Of a stretch of 64,000 nucleotides of DNA, positions 24,973-37,345 are shown one piece after another. The DNA comes from Flammula alnicola. Lineage: Eukaryota; Basidiomycota; Agaricomycetes; Agaricales; Strophariaceae. Within the stretch, counting starts at the first letter, position 1. Each line of letters starts with the position of its first letter. A program made the translations under genes and the position numbers. The notes beneath the pieces were generated by a model. It saw only the letters and a program-made list of their open reading frames with translations, ran no database searches and was not told where the DNA came from. The DNA lies in NCBI GenBank assembly GCA_015499995.1, contig JADNRV010000026.1, positions 124,001-188,000 of the forward strand, written 5' to 3'.

Positions 24973-27900
24973 ATGTCCTACGGTCCGTCTCCAGCAACTG
25001 ACGACGGCGACGACTATATTCTTTCCTCAACCCCAACCCCGCCGCCGTTCGGTAACTTACAAAGGACTCTCAGCCACAGTTCAACATGGTCTGCGACCGA
25101 CACGCCAGCACACCATAACCAAGGAACGTCCTACTTCTCGCAGCAACCATCTTCACCCACTACTCAATTTCAACCATCTCCTCTCCTCGTCCGAAACACA
25201 TCTGCACATTCCCATCGACGACGCCCGGCGCGAAGCACAAGTGTCAGCAGTTCGCAAGCTACAAACCACCGATATCGCGATGACGACATTCTAAGCGAAC
25301 AAGACGAGGATGAAGACGATGAGGACGACGACGATGAAAGGCCTCATAGCCGCCGACGGGGAAAAGCCCCCGCTGAACCTGACGACGCCGAGGGCGACGA
25401 AGACGAAGACGAAACCGAAGAAGATCCCATCAGGACTCTCAAAGACCGCCAGTCTCTTATTAACGTCCAACATCCTTTCGGTCTGCCAATCTGGAAGCCT
25501 GCTCTCTACAAGAAGTCCCGTTCGGTGACGCGTTATGCGGACGAGGCTTTGCACTCAATCCCCTCCGCGCAGGCTGAACGACATCTCCTTCCAGGCAACC
25601 TCTTCTGGGCCATCGCCTTTGGCTGGTGGCTCGGTCTTATTTGCGTGCTCCTATCAGCGGTATTATATTTCGTTCCACAAGGCGGAGAACACTATTCCAC
25701 CCTCGTTTATGGCCTGGGCTGGTACCTCTTTTGGCCGTTTGGAAAATACGTGGAGGGGGATGTCCATGGTGTTGAGGATGATGATGAAAGCCCGCTTTCA
25801 CGGCGCTGGAGTGACAGCAATCATACCGTACGAGGCGTATCACCTTCCAGGAACGACGATACGGTTCGAGGGGTTCCTCTTACCGAACAACCCACCATTA
25901 CACCTGACACTTTTCCGGTTCCTGCGCAAAATGTTTCAATTGCGTCAGAACCCGTTCGGGAAACGACTTCGCTCCTTGGACATCAGGCTCAGCATGTACC
26001 ACCACCGGTCAAGTCATATGGGACTGCGCTGCAGCCTACCTTGACTGGATCTTCGGGCACAGTGGTCGAGACATATGCAGAGCCGGAGAAAGGCAGCTTC
26101 ATAGGCAAAGTCTGCTTTTGGCTCGCATTGATTTCTATCATTGCACCTCTCATGCTCATTGTCTGCATGATTTGCTGGGCACTCGTAGTAACAATTCCAA
26201 TGGCGAAGCTCAATTGGGCTCTTATCAAATGTCTTTTCACTAAGCCCACTCAAATTCGATTCTGTGCTGCTCCGCCTGTCGTCGTCGTCGCCACCAATGA
26301 ACCGACCCAAAATGCAGAACATGTTGATGGTGAAGGCGCGCCGCAGGTAGCCCAATTTTCTGTCAAACATACAAGGTTATCTGAGGGCCAGGCGGCTCCA
26401 TCTGGCTCCCCAACCTCCACCGTTCTCCTTTGCACCTATCGCGCGGTCGGTCTACAATATTACAAATACACTGTGGGTGGTGTCAACATTCTCTTTGTTA
26501 ACCTTATCCCAGTCGTATTCTTTGTCATCTTCGACGGATTCGTCCTCTTGCCGATTGTCGAGCAGAGAGAACATAACGGCCAACATGTCCCAGCTTTCCT
26601 CGCCTTTGTTGCTTCACAGGCCCTCATTTTTATTCTCTGTCTTACCAGCGTTATTCCACTCTCGTACTTTATTGGCATGGCCGTCGCCTCGATTTCAGCT
26701 CAATCGTCTATCGGAATGGGTGCCGTCATCAATGCGACCTTCGGCTCCATTATCGAAATTATCCTCTATGGCTTTGCTTTGACTCAAGGAAAAGGTCATC
26801 TCGTGGAAGGATCTATCGTTGGAAGTTTGCTTGCCGGGGTGTTGCTTATGCCCGGCATGAGCATGTGTAGTGGGGCTCTGAGGCGGAAGGAGCAGAAGTT
26901 CAATGCGAAGAGTGCTGGCGTGACCAGTATGATGCTGATTATGGCTATCATCGGTGCTCTCACACCTACCCTATTCTATCAGACATACGGCAATGTTAGT
27001 AATCTCTGTCTTTTCTGGTATCTTTTGCTGACCTCTTTCTTTTAGTTCCAACTTGTTTGCAGCGGTTGCCCTTCGTCTCCTAACCAACCGGGCAATGCTC
27101 CATGGATATGCGATCATTGCTACTACAAGCATCCAGACCCCATTGACGATCCTTTCTATCAATCGACGGTTAAGACTTTAATGTACTTCTGCGCTGCCGT
27201 GCTTCTATTCGTAAGTTTACGACTCTTTTCTGTCACCACAAATGCTAACTGTTACAAAAAGTCCTATCTCATCGGCCTCTGGTTCTCCTTGCGCACTCAT
27301 GCATCCCAGATTTGGCAGAACCCACAAGAATTGCTCCAGCCTATGGAGTTGCCCACTCATACCCGGATATCTTTGTATAACAAGCTTGTTCACCCGGGGC
27401 CAAGTGGCTCAACCGGCGCTCAACAGCCTGGTTCTCTTAATCAGAAGCCAAGCAACTTGAATAACCGTTCAGGCAGCAATGCTCCGTCGCGGACTGAGAC
27501 TCCATTACCTGGCCCGCCGCCCAATACCAATCTTGCGCCTTCGGCTCGACCCACGCCCACCGCTTCTCCGGCTTTCCAACGAAAAGTATCTTATGCGGTT
27601 TCACAGCAACCCAATTACTTGCCTGTCTTGGAAAGCGTAGATCACGCAGTGAAAAACACGGATTTGCGAAATATGCAATTGTCTGAACCGATGACCACCG
27701 ATGATTTCACGCGAGCTGTGGCAGTGGCCACCGTTAGCGCCCTCCGTCATCAGCAGGCACATGCCCACTCTCCAGCAAGAGCTCGGGCTGCAGGTGCTGA
27801 ACATGAAGCTGCAGGGGGGCATGATGCACCATCTTGGAGTCGAACTACGAGTGCGAGCGTTTTGCTTACTTGCACGGCTCTTTATGCTGTAATTGCCGGT

Positions 27901-28645
27901 ATGTCTCATTCTTTTTTGTAGTAAATGCTTGAACAAGTTTCTGATATTCTATCTAGAATTGTTGGTGGATGTTGTCGATGTCATTCTTGAAGATTCCGGC
28001 ATCGACGAAAAGTTTTTGGGCATTACATTGTTCGCACTCGTACCTAACACAACGGAATTCATGAATGCGATTTCCTTCGCTCTCAACGGAAATATTGCTC
28101 TCAGGTATGCGGCTTATACTTTTGAAAGATAGCTATAGATAATTAACGGTGCGCACAGTATGGAAATCGGATCGGCATATGCACTCCAAGTGTGTCTACT
28201 CCAAATTCCAGCGATGGTTGCGTTCTCTGCATGGTACGATCCCGTTAACATGGGTGAAGTCGCCAAAACTTTCACGTAAGCAAGTGTTTGTGGTCTTGCC
28301 TAATGCGCGCTAACTGCTCTGTTTAGCTTGATCTTCCCCAGATGGGATGTCATCGTCCTCATTCTTTCCATGTTTTTAATGACGTACACCTATATTGAGG
28401 CCAAGAGTAATTACCACCGTGGAAGCATCCTGATTCTCAGGTTTGTGGACTTCGTTCTTTCTTTCTATGCTTTGGACTGAATTCTGTTTAGTTATCTCGT
28501 TCTGACTGCTGGCTTCTACTTTGCACCACCGACGGCTGTCGACATAGATCAAGGCCACCTCAACAATTCCACAACGACATTGCAAGACTTTCCCGCCCTT
28601 TCTTTCTTCCAGACTGTCCGGTGGTACCTGCAATCGCTTTGGTGA
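24973..28645 (+). CDS. VNX1-like: Vacuolar cation/H+ exchanger of the CaCA family (Vnx1/YNL321W type)
   Basis: CAX-type antiporter, in yeast a vacuolar monovalent-cation/proton exchanger. About 115 residues of disordered, acidic N-terminus ([20 protein letters not shown]) precede membrane segments beginning [20 protein letters not shown]. The two signature repeats are visible: [18 protein letters not shown] (c-1) and [20 protein letters not shown] (c-2), with acidic residues in the ion-binding helices. The first repeat is followed by [16 protein letters not shown]. Between the halves is a long loop rich in S/P and Q/A (about 27340-27820). Exons: 24973-26994, 27046-27210, 27262-27898, 27957-28104, 28159-28275, 28327-28440 and 28492-28645. 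It converges with DDB1 on the opposite strand. Transport specificity (Na+/K+ versus Ca2+) cannot be told here. Confidence 0.88.
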
Positions 28646-28980
28646 TCAGGTACTCATTTGGTCTCGACAACCTCTTCGACTGTGCACATACAGACCCCGC
28701 GTTGTGTAGCCTGCCTACATTTTGCCCATACATCTTCTCATGGACTACGATTATTATACCTTAACGATGCCTTTTCATGCTGAGAGCACTTCTTGGAGTT
28801 AACCTTATTTTCATGCTTTTCGATGTCAGTTTTCCTCGTTGCCCATATTTGCCATTCCTACATAGGAATGTTTCCCATTGCTATGTTACACAACATATTC
28901 GTTATACTTACAGATTACATACATTACAGCTTGCAAGCCACAAATTCGAAACATTTATAAAAGACGAGGACCGGTCCGAC
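28646..28980. other. Convergent 3' intergenic region
   Basis: 335 bp between the stops of the exchanger and DDB1. It should hold both terminators; no gene is visible. Confidence 0.5.
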
Positions 28981-31900
28981 TCAATGCAAGCTTTGCAATT
29001 GTTCCAAGATTTTCAATACTTCATCCCTTGAAATCTTCAGCCTCTCCGGTTCACTTGCTCCCTTCATGACTTTGTTCAGTAAGTCCGGCGATCCCTGAAG
29101 ACCAAGATATTGCTCGAGGAAGTCGCCATCGAGGAAACCATAAGCAGCGCCATCGGCATCGCTGGGTCCTCGGGTATCCTTAGGGGCTCGGAATCTTTAA
29201 AAAAATGAATAAATAAGAGCTTTCCTCCATCATTCTCGTTCCTTACCTAGTGTGACTCGTGCCTCCTACACCTGGTATGACAGCAGCCAAATTCCGCTGC
29301 AATTCCGTAAGGTGCAAAGAAAGGTCTTTATCTTCCACATCCGTTATCACACCTATGCGTCCAGAGGATGTAAAGTAAAGCATTTCGGGCTTGAGTTTGC
29401 TGTCTTTGGTTTGATCGGAAGACGACAATGAACCTAAAGTATCCTCATTAAGTACTGTGCTTCTAGCCAGATGTTTGAACTTAGACATACCGCGCACGAA
29501 TTGTGAAACCAGGTCCGCCAGATGGAAGAACCCAATTCTTTCCAGTGCTTCACCACGCAAATTTTTAGCAAGGGTAAATATGACAAGATTGAGTGTATCC
29601 TGAATAAAAAAATATCTTTGTTAGTAACATTTCATATAAAAGGACATTGTATACCGACGTTTGAAGCAATGATGTTGGTCTGATCGAAAGCTTCAACAGA
29701 CATAGGGTAGAGAGGTCCATAATCTCTGGCTTCTGAGGTTAATCTATTTTTTGTGACCTTCAGTAACGAGACCGAGCTGATTTGATCTCCCGCAACGACA
29801 CGATCGTCGAAAGACCCTAGACTGGTAACCATGTAATTGTGGTTCCAGTCTGAGAGCTTCTGGAGCGAGAAGGTCGGGGCAAATGATTCGTCGGACGAGA
29901 TATCTAGCTGGTAAAGTAAAACCTGTGGCATGGCAGGAGTCCTTCAGTTGGGATCGCGAGACAGAAAACTTCATACGCACACACGAATTGATTGCGGCAA
30001 CGATTTTGCCTTCGACGTTCTTGAGAGCGTACACGCAACCCTTTACCTCAGCAGACGCAACCAGAGAAAGTTCTAGGCTTGATGTTTTGGTTGGGGCTGC
30101 TGATGTATACGCAGTGAAAATCAGCAACCTTCCTGATGTAGGTTCTATCTCCTCCTCCTTGTAAACGACAGTCCCGAGGCAGAAGAAAGGCTTCTCTTGA
30201 TTTTCCACAAGCGATTTGAAGGTCAAAGCAGATGTTATTTCCTCGTTAGGCGCGCACTTGTATTGCCCCAAACCTAGATTGAAAATGAGATCATCATAAA
30301 TAAAAACGTACGCCAGGTGAGAAACGAACGGGCAAGTGAACTGTCGTCCACGAGATGGAAAGAGCTCGTTGGGAACTCGAAACTGCCTATTCTTGCCGGT
30401 TCTATGCGAGTGCATGCCACTCCAAAAGCTTTAAGTAAAGGCTGGTATGTGATTTTGCGAGGGTTATCGAGACCGAAGAACGCCTACATAAACTGTGAAT
30501 GAATGGCAAGACGCCAGGCAGTCAGCAAAACATACCGAGCGAATATGCATCTTGTTGAGGTTTTTTACAGAGCCGATGGACAGTCCAGTTGGCGTAGCGA
30601 GAATTAGAGCAGAGGTAAATGTTCTTGTGTTTAGTCTGGACGCTGCGGAGATTTCCTAGCAAAGACATAATAAGTATGACAACTGGGCAATCAGAAAAAA
30701 ATAATTATACCTTCAGCAGAATGGACGAATTGACTAGCCGATTTTTATCGCAGAAGAACACAGTCGTCCGATTACCAGCAGCAAAGACCGACTTTTTACC
30801 GTCCACTTCGCATCCAGTCAAGCTAACAGGGGCATGGCCTAATGATGTGATTTTCAGGTCTTTCAGGGCACCGTCTTTCCATACCAAAGAGGCCACAGAT
30901 CCATCACCTAGACCTGCTAACAGATAAGGATGATAGTTAGATCCCTTGGAGCTAGTATCGGTGCCGAAGTTATATAAGAGGAGGGAGCGGACAACTGCGG
31001 GTAACGGAGGGGATCTTGTTCCAGGTCCAGACTTGAGGCCACCTTCGGCAAGAGTAAATAGTTCGACTATATTAGAACTCCAATAGGCAACGGTCAAGAT
31101 GCTCGAGAATGCTTTCTGTGCGTTCAGGGGGGTAAATGATACAGCAGAAATCTCCGAATGTGTGACATGTGTTCTGCGGACGATGATAAATGGAAAGTCA
31201 AAGCCAATATACATCGACGAAGACTCACGCGAGCTGTTTGAATTGAGCTGCATTGTTCTCAATGCAAAGTAGTACGAGATTTCCGCCACTCAATGCCAAA
31301 GCCACTTGACTGGCATTGGCACTAGCCGCAACAATTTCAAGGGGCCGGTTATGGGACGGGGGTATATTCTTGACTTCCCAAGATGCCCGCTCCAGATACA
31401 TTTTCATGGTTGTGTCCCATTCAAGCAAGAAGGCCCCGGTTGGAACCACTTGGACGACAAGACGAGAATTGCCGTAGACGCCGTTTTCTCGCTTGTAGAA
31501 GTTCGAAAATGCCAGAGTAGTCTGATTGGCTATAAATCCGCTGGTTGGCCCAAATTCCTCCCGTTGTAAAGTAATGGTGTTTCCGGAGTCGTTGATGCGG
31601 AATAGATGACTCTCGTCCACCGTGGAGATAAGTATATGCGTGTTGCTCCTATTTGTTGAATCGATGAGAATAAATGAACAGGAATTTGATATCATCTAAA
31701 CTCACAAGTCATCGTACATGGCTCGAACAGACCAAATTCTCGTTACATCGGTCAGGCCTCGGATAAACGCCAATTCCTTGAAATCGGCCCCATTTCTGAC
31801 GACGTTAACTGATCCTGTGCTTGCGCCACCGCTGCATGTAACAATTTGAGTCTATAAATGCAATAGTCAATATCACCCCAGGAACCAATAAGGAGAAGCA

Positions 31901-33593
31901 ATTGTTACCTGACCACTTCCATCTGTGTCCACTGAAATAGCGTCCATGATGGGTGCAATGTTCTTATAACTGTCTAGGACGTTGATGAAGGAACCCATAG
32001 GCTCAACTACCCGACCCTTGGAATAATCATCAACGTTTTCATCGTCAACATCCATGTCGTCCTGTGAAACTGCCTTTTCTTTTCCCTTCTTCGAAGATAC
32101 TGTCATTAAACTTCCGGAAGTGACTGTCTTGATATCTGAAGGGATGGTAAGAGAAGGCATATCCTGGACAGAAGTGGCGTTCGACGATATCTGGACGAGC
32201 TGAGAGTCGCCCAAGTGTGAGCCCACGTATATGATTTGGTTTGTTAGATATGTTAGTGTGGTAGGAGGCGACACCTTCAATAAGATTGCTGTGAGAACAG
32301 AGGGAATTTGACAGAAAATTAATCGCACCTCTCCGAGTGGGACGAGGATAATGCCCAACTCGGTGATGTTGTCCAGAGAAAGCATCGAAAGTCTCCCAAA
32401 AGAGTCACCAATCAAGAACCGAGATGGAACGCCATCGATAGGACACCACCTAGAGGGCCACAATTAAATCATGAAACATTATATTGCATAAAGAACACTC
32501 ACGCTGACACCTCACTCCAAGGCCAGTCAACAGCAAACTTTGACTTCCTCTTTCGAAATCCTCTTTCCTGTTCTTTCGTCCTGGCTTTAGCAACTTCAGC
32601 TGGATCTGCGCTCTTCATTTTAGCTTCTAATCGTTTCTGTTTACCCCTCTGCTTGGCTTGGCTTTCTTTTGACGCCAACTCAAAGAGGAGAACTTGGCGT
32701 CCTCCAACAATCATGACTCCACCAGGAAATGGGTCCACAGAAGCGTCGGCACTATCTGCAGATGTATTGGGTTGGATTGGAATTAATTGAAGAGGCAACT
32801 CGGTAGGATGTGATGCAACTCTTTCCGAAATAAGTGTTGGTTGCAGCAAGGTTGATGGCTGAGGCGAAAGCTCCAAACCGCCAACGTCGACGTCACGGGC
32901 ACTTAGCTGCAAATGGTTTTGCGAATCCACGTAAAGTATGCCCAAAGCGTACTCTCCTTCCGAAGTAGGCAAGAAAGTGAGCGACAAAACATTCAGTTCT
33001 GGGAACCTGTAGATTTGAGTAATGAAATCGTGGCAGTTCGTGGATAGAGGTGGATTTACGTACGAGACATCGAAATCCTCTTGGTAGTTTCCTCCTTTGA
33101 GAGTGATTACCTTGAGTTTTGCTGCATAGCAGCTGACTACTGCCAAGTTGCCAGATGGATGTATAAGGAAATCGGTAAAGTATTCGGCAATCCGAGGTAG
33201 GCGTTCGAATAGCGACAGTTGTTTCTTCACGGTCAGCTGTGCAATTCCTGCATCTGACTCCTCGTACGCAAGGAATATGAGCTCAGGGTCAGGGTGCGTA
33301 AGCATTATAGCGATGTTAGAGCGCGTTTCATAGCTCTGTGTCTCACGTTCAGATCAAGGACTATGCTTTGGCTTTGGAATAGGACTTACAGACAGAGGGA
33401 TGCGTTTGAGAGAACATATCTTCCCCCACACGTCCAGCCCACACTCATGTTGAAGACCATGTGTTCTCAGAGAATAGACGTCGAGCCTATTGAGCTTTGC
33501 GACTACTAGATGTTCAAGATCTCGTGTGCCGAGTCGACATTTCACAGAAGAGAGCACGGAAGAAGAAGGGTGGAATGTCGAAACGATCTTCAT
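28981..33593 (-). CDS. DDB1: DDB1-like protein (MMS1_N / CPSF-A beta-propeller protein)
   Basis: Large three-propeller adaptor of CUL4 ubiquitin ligases in DNA-damage recognition and chromatin regulation. The N-terminus reads MKIVSTFHPSSSVLSSVKCR, then LEHLVVAKLNRLDVYSL and, after an intron, IAIMLTHPDPELIFLAYEES. CPSF-A-like segments follow, and the C-terminus reads GFLDGDFLEQYLGLQGSPD and LKILEQLQSLH, like the FxDGDLIE...end of DDB1. At least ten short introns interrupt it, for example between RIPLS and RSYETR, and between DVS and FPELN. A Lys/Arg-rich insertion (about 32530-32680) and an acidic one (SQDDMDVDDENVDD, about 32020-32070) interrupt the propeller pattern. It lies 195 bp downstream of a Dpb3/POLE4-like gene on the same strand. 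Other CPSF-A proteins (Rse1, Cft1) are less likely given both termini. Confidence 0.85.
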
Positions 33594-33788
33594 GTTAACG
33601 ACTTCCGGTAAATGACTGAGAAAGTGTGTAGGTGTCTTCGAATGACGCCAGGCGTTTCTTCTGCGAGACCTACCAGTGACGGTGGAATAACCAGGACCAA
33701 GGCTGGACCCACGCGCAAGCTGACATATTTACGGGGATCTCACCGGTCCGTGATAGCCGGTCCTCTCATTCTCCCGATTCGCAGGTTA

Positions 33789-34602
33789 TCAGAGATCGCC
33801 TTCTGCATTACCAGCAGCGTACATAGTTCCATCCTCGTTCATTATGATATCGTCTCCGTCTTCCTCCTCCTTTTTGTTACCCACTACAAAATGATCCAGC
33901 ATGGTAGGCCGTTTGGATGTAGGGTTGGATTTCACATCTGTCGTCGCGGCCTTCGTTTTTGTTCGTTTTACGGGGGGACCTGCTGAAGTCCACTGCATTA
34001 CTTCTGGAAAATATGGGACTAAGAATGGGGAGGAATATGCTGTTTCATGGTTCGTACCTTCCAAGAATAGAAATTCGTCTGCTTTCCTGACGACCATAGC
34101 TGTTGATTCCAACGGGGGATTGGCAGCAATTCACTTTCAACACGCGGAGTAGGAAACGTACCGATATCCTTATGTTGCACGGTGGATCTCTTTTCCTTGT
34201 ATGCAACCTGTTGAGCCGCTTCGCATAGGCGCTTTATGAATTCCTCGGTTGCAAGAGATATCAGAAAAGTAGCTTCTTTGGCAACAATCGGCATTTCCTG
34301 TTGAATGCCAGGTCGTCCCACGAGACGCGTGAATAGAAAGCATGTGCGCATACCTTGTCTGCCTTAATTATCTTCTGCACCCTCGAGAATGGCAGGAACG
34401 ATTTCCCTGGCTCTCTAACGAATTCTACTGGTTCTTTCTTCTCTTCTTCCTTCTTGTCTTTCTTTGCTTGAGCGACGGTTTGGTCTGCATCGTGGTCTCC
34501 CGCTTTCATCTCTTGATCTTCAACATCCCGGGTTTCGTCGTTCTTGTATTCGGCCTCCTCCATTTCTATTTGAGTCTCATCCTCGGATCGAGGGGCTGAC
34601 AT
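33789..34602 (-). CDS. Histone-fold subunit, Dpb3/POLE4 (CHRAC) type
   Basis: Small acidic/basic protein with a CBF/NF-Y-type histone fold: FLPFSRVQKIIKADK then, after an intron, EMPIVAKEATFLISLATEEF, IKRLCEAAQQVAYKEKR and STVQHKDI, then MVVRKADEFLFLEG. The DEFLFLEG end of the fold is like human POLE4 and its Dpb3 relatives, accessory subunits of DNA polymerase epsilon and chromatin remodellers. The N-terminus (MSAPRSEDETQIEMEEAEYK) is acidic. The C-terminal tail has a basic PVKRTKTK stretch and TSKRPTMLDHFVV, which resembles a PCNA-interacting peptide but lacks the glutamine. Introns are about 34357-34297, 34163-34109 and 34068-34011. NF-YC would be the alternative, judged less likely from the DEFxFLEG ending. 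Confidence 0.78.
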
Positions 34603-35038
34603 GACATGGACGAGGCAAGGAACGGGTATAGCCTAACTTGCACTTCCTGTGACAGCTCGTGTCAAGGGTACGTCACGCGATTTATAGTGTCACGAATACT
34701 CATCACCCTTCCTTTCGCTATATCGCATATGAATTAACCGCTGCATCCAGCTCTACAGTGTCGCTTGCAGGGTGACTACGAACTGCATATATATTCTAAT
34801 AAATTGTCCATGCCATTTGAGATCCAACGAGTCGAAAAGGATTGGTGGTACTCCGTCAAGCCCCGACTCAATTTGAAGCTTTGAAGACCGATGCCAATTG
34901 AAGATCGCCCAATCCTTGACCGGGAGACCACTGGGGTCAAGAAGACGCCCCGACCAGGAAGACAACCCGTCACTAAGGAGGTACCACGGGTCGCAGATTT
35001 GACAGCTCCAAGGCCGTCATCGGCTTTCTCCTGAAAGA
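34603..35038. other. Intergenic region between HIT gene 3' end and histone-fold gene start
   Basis: 436 bp with no recognisable gene; expected to hold the promoter of the histone-fold gene and the HIT terminator. Confidence 0.5.
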
Positions 35039-35779
35039 TTAGAGACGAGATCGTATCTGCTTCAAGAGGACCTCTGCGTCATCATCGTCGAGTTCTTCTC
35101 GCGCCTCGAACTCTTTCTTATGCATCTCTCTATGTGTGAGGGGTGCCATGCCGCCTACAGCTTCGTCAGTCGACTCTACGCCATGTCCCTTTCCTCCAAA
35201 CTTCGGTGCAGGGATTATGTGGTAGTGGACCTGAGTAACGATGTGACCCAATAGCGTCAACACGGACTACATAAAAATTATCTGTCCGTGCTCACATGAG
35301 GAACCGCCTGAGCGTACTCTTGGTTGCAGACCACATTCAAGCCTGTATTATCCAATGCTAAAACAAATAGCTGAGGATCTTGATGACAATGTCAATTATA
35401 GACAAGCGACGAACACACCTTCTGTCAGAGCATGGGCTACTTTCGAGACTGCTTCGCCTACAGCACCTGCTAAATCAGGAGGCAGTTCTGAAAGCCTGGA
35501 TATGTGAGCCTTGGGAATCACAAGGGTATGTCCTTTTCTGAGAGGCATAATATCTAAATGACAACAACGAAGACACCCAATATGTCAGCTCACCTCTATC
35601 TATCTCATTAAATCCACCAATATCAACTTACCCAGAATAGCGATAACTTTGTCGTTCTCGTACACTGTTGCAGACGGTAGTTCACCCTTTAGGATGCGAC
35701 AAAAGGCACAGTCGGGATCTCGAGCCCATGTAGGATGCAGAGGACGGTTTTCATGCGATTGGATGATGAAAGACGTCAT
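35039..35779 (-). CDS. Histidine-triad (HIT) nucleotide hydrolase/transferase
   Basis: HIT-family protein acting on nucleoside phosphoramidates, adenylylated substrates or dinucleotides. The N-terminus is MTSFIIQSHENRPLHPTWAR, then CAFCRILKGELPSATVYEND (a Cys-x2-Cys pair as in Hint proteins), IMPLRKGHTLVIPKAHISRL, and GLNVVCNQEYAQAVPH joined across an intron to VHYHIIPAP, completing the HxHxHxx active-site motif. The tail has an acidic segment REELDDDDAEVLLKQIRSRL. The short open frame continues to a TAA at 35039. It shares a 218-bp divergent promoter with the methyltransferase gene. Confidence 0.86.
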
Positions 35780-35997
35780 TCGGACTTGAACGATGAAAAT
35801 CTCAGCCCGGAAGTAGGGTATGTGGGCCTTGCAAAAACTGCAGACTGTGTTGAACGTTTTAAACCGTGTTGATGCATTGATGACTTGAAAAGCTCGGCAA
35901 TCTTACCGGCCCGCTGCTCATGACATCGACACTCCCTCGCGCCCCAATCGCGCCCTTTCTTAGAAACTTTCTCTAACATTCACCAAAGAGGCAAAAT
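35780..35997. promoter_or_regulatory. Divergent promoter between HIT gene and methyltransferase gene
   Basis: Only 218 bp separate two oppositely transcribed start codons, so this interval must carry both promoters. No specific motif is claimed. Confidence 0.55.
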
Positions 35998-37284
35998 ATG
36001 TCGCGTGGAGATAGAGTAGCTGTAAATGGGAACCTTTCCACATCAATGCGCCAGAACTACGGGGAACACGGGGTTGCTGAGGCGCGTCAATATCTGGGTA
36101 CGCGTTTGGTGCTCTCAACTCACTCATCTAAATAATCTACAGTATTACAAGAAAGTTGGATCAAGCTATCGAAACCCTCACTACCCAGGGATTCGTTTGT
36201 GCCTGTTCTCGTGGTTTAATAGGTCAGATTGAATTCCGTACAATCGACTACTAGGGGTTGCCCAGTGACAGCTCATCTTGTATACAGATGGTGGCAGAAA
36301 GAACGAGAGAACATTATCTCGATAACTTCCGAACAAGTCATGTTTTTCGATATGGCTTGCGGTAAGTTAGGCTTTCTCTATGCAATCACCATTATATTTA
36401 ATGCTACATCTGTCTGCCAGGAAGGTACCGCATTTTTGCATTAGTCGTTGCAAATAACATGAACGATGACCACGACTTTTATCCAGTGGAGAAGCCACTC
36501 TCGCGTTCGTTGAATGGTGTAGCGCTGGGAAGAGACTCTATCAAGAATCATCACTCGGCACCAAATCGGAGCACAACCAACCTTCTGCTTCTGGTTGTCC
36601 ACCCACGCCGCATCCAAGGAAAGGCCTGATCGTCCCCATCGCTCTTGGTCCCGAATTTCCCAAACCTCAATTAGCAGCGGCAGATCCAGTAAGTTGATAA
36701 AATAATATTAGGTTGTTAATACTGACTTAACGTCATTTTCTCAGTTCACCGCAGCGGCATACAAGGACCGCACATCCTACCCATCCTCCGATCTCTCCTT
36801 TGAAGCAATCGCTGAAGGATCACTACCTTCTGTATCTGTGAATATTGCTGATGGCTCTGTGCGTGATATCACAATCGCCGATGCAAATGAAGAAACAGAG
36901 GCCCAACATTTAATCGAGATGATAATTTGTTCCTTTGCACTCCATCTCATCGAGAACCCTTCAAGCCTTTTCGCTCTTCTGTGGCAATTGAGCTTAAAGG
37001 CGAGATGGCTCATTATTCTCGCGCCTCACAAGAGGCCCGAAGTAAGATGTTCCCTCCATCGGCCGTTTCCACATGCTTAATCGGCTTTCTTTGCGATAGA
37101 TTAAAGATGGATGGGGTTGGTGCAAATGGGATACTGATGCATGGGCAGAATGTCCAATAGCGAACGCTTCTGGGGAGTATCTTCATGACAGGTACGTGAG
37201 CTCGAGTTTGGTCTTTGCATCTAGTCTTACATGGAACAATCCGACAGAGTGCACTGTCGGGTGTACAGAAGTGTGAATACCTGA
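35998..37284 (+). CDS. SAM-dependent methyltransferase-like protein with a 4-nt microexon
   Basis: The spliced protein contains YYKKVGSSYRNPHYPGIRL, WWQKERENIISITSEQ, SAM-binding motif I DMACGSGEATLAFVEW, IEMIICSFALHLIENPSSLF and KARWLIILAPHKRPEIKDGW, then VHCRVYRSVNT at the end. This is the layout of a conserved uncharacterised fungal/plant methyltransferase family. Motif I is not contiguous in DNA. Exon DMACG ends about 36361; four bases GAAG (36421-36424) flanked by CCAG and GTACCG supply most of the Gly-Ser; the next exon starts TGGAGAAGCC at about 36487. The 36363-36420 and 36425-36486 introns are canonical. Without the microexon the frame is lost. The first intron's donor is ambiguous (GTTGCT near 36075, or a GC donor at 36084). 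Substrate unknown. Confidence 0.78.
36421..36424 (+). other. 4-nt microexon GAAG in the methyltransferase gene
   Basis: CTGCCAG|GAAG|GTACCG. It joins the upstream exon ending TGCG and the downstream exon starting TGGAG to give Cys-Gly-Ser-Gly-Glu, the core of SAM motif I. Confidence 0.7.
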
Positions 37285-37345
37285 ACCGAGCATGAATTGC
37301 AGACTAGAGAGATCAAAGCCACACGTCCATGATATTCCCATGATA

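Noticed and set aside
28981..33593. Two separate genes instead of one DDB1
   Set aside because: The N-terminal MMS1_N-like part and the C-terminal CPSF-A-like part join through short introns, without an intervening start and stop.
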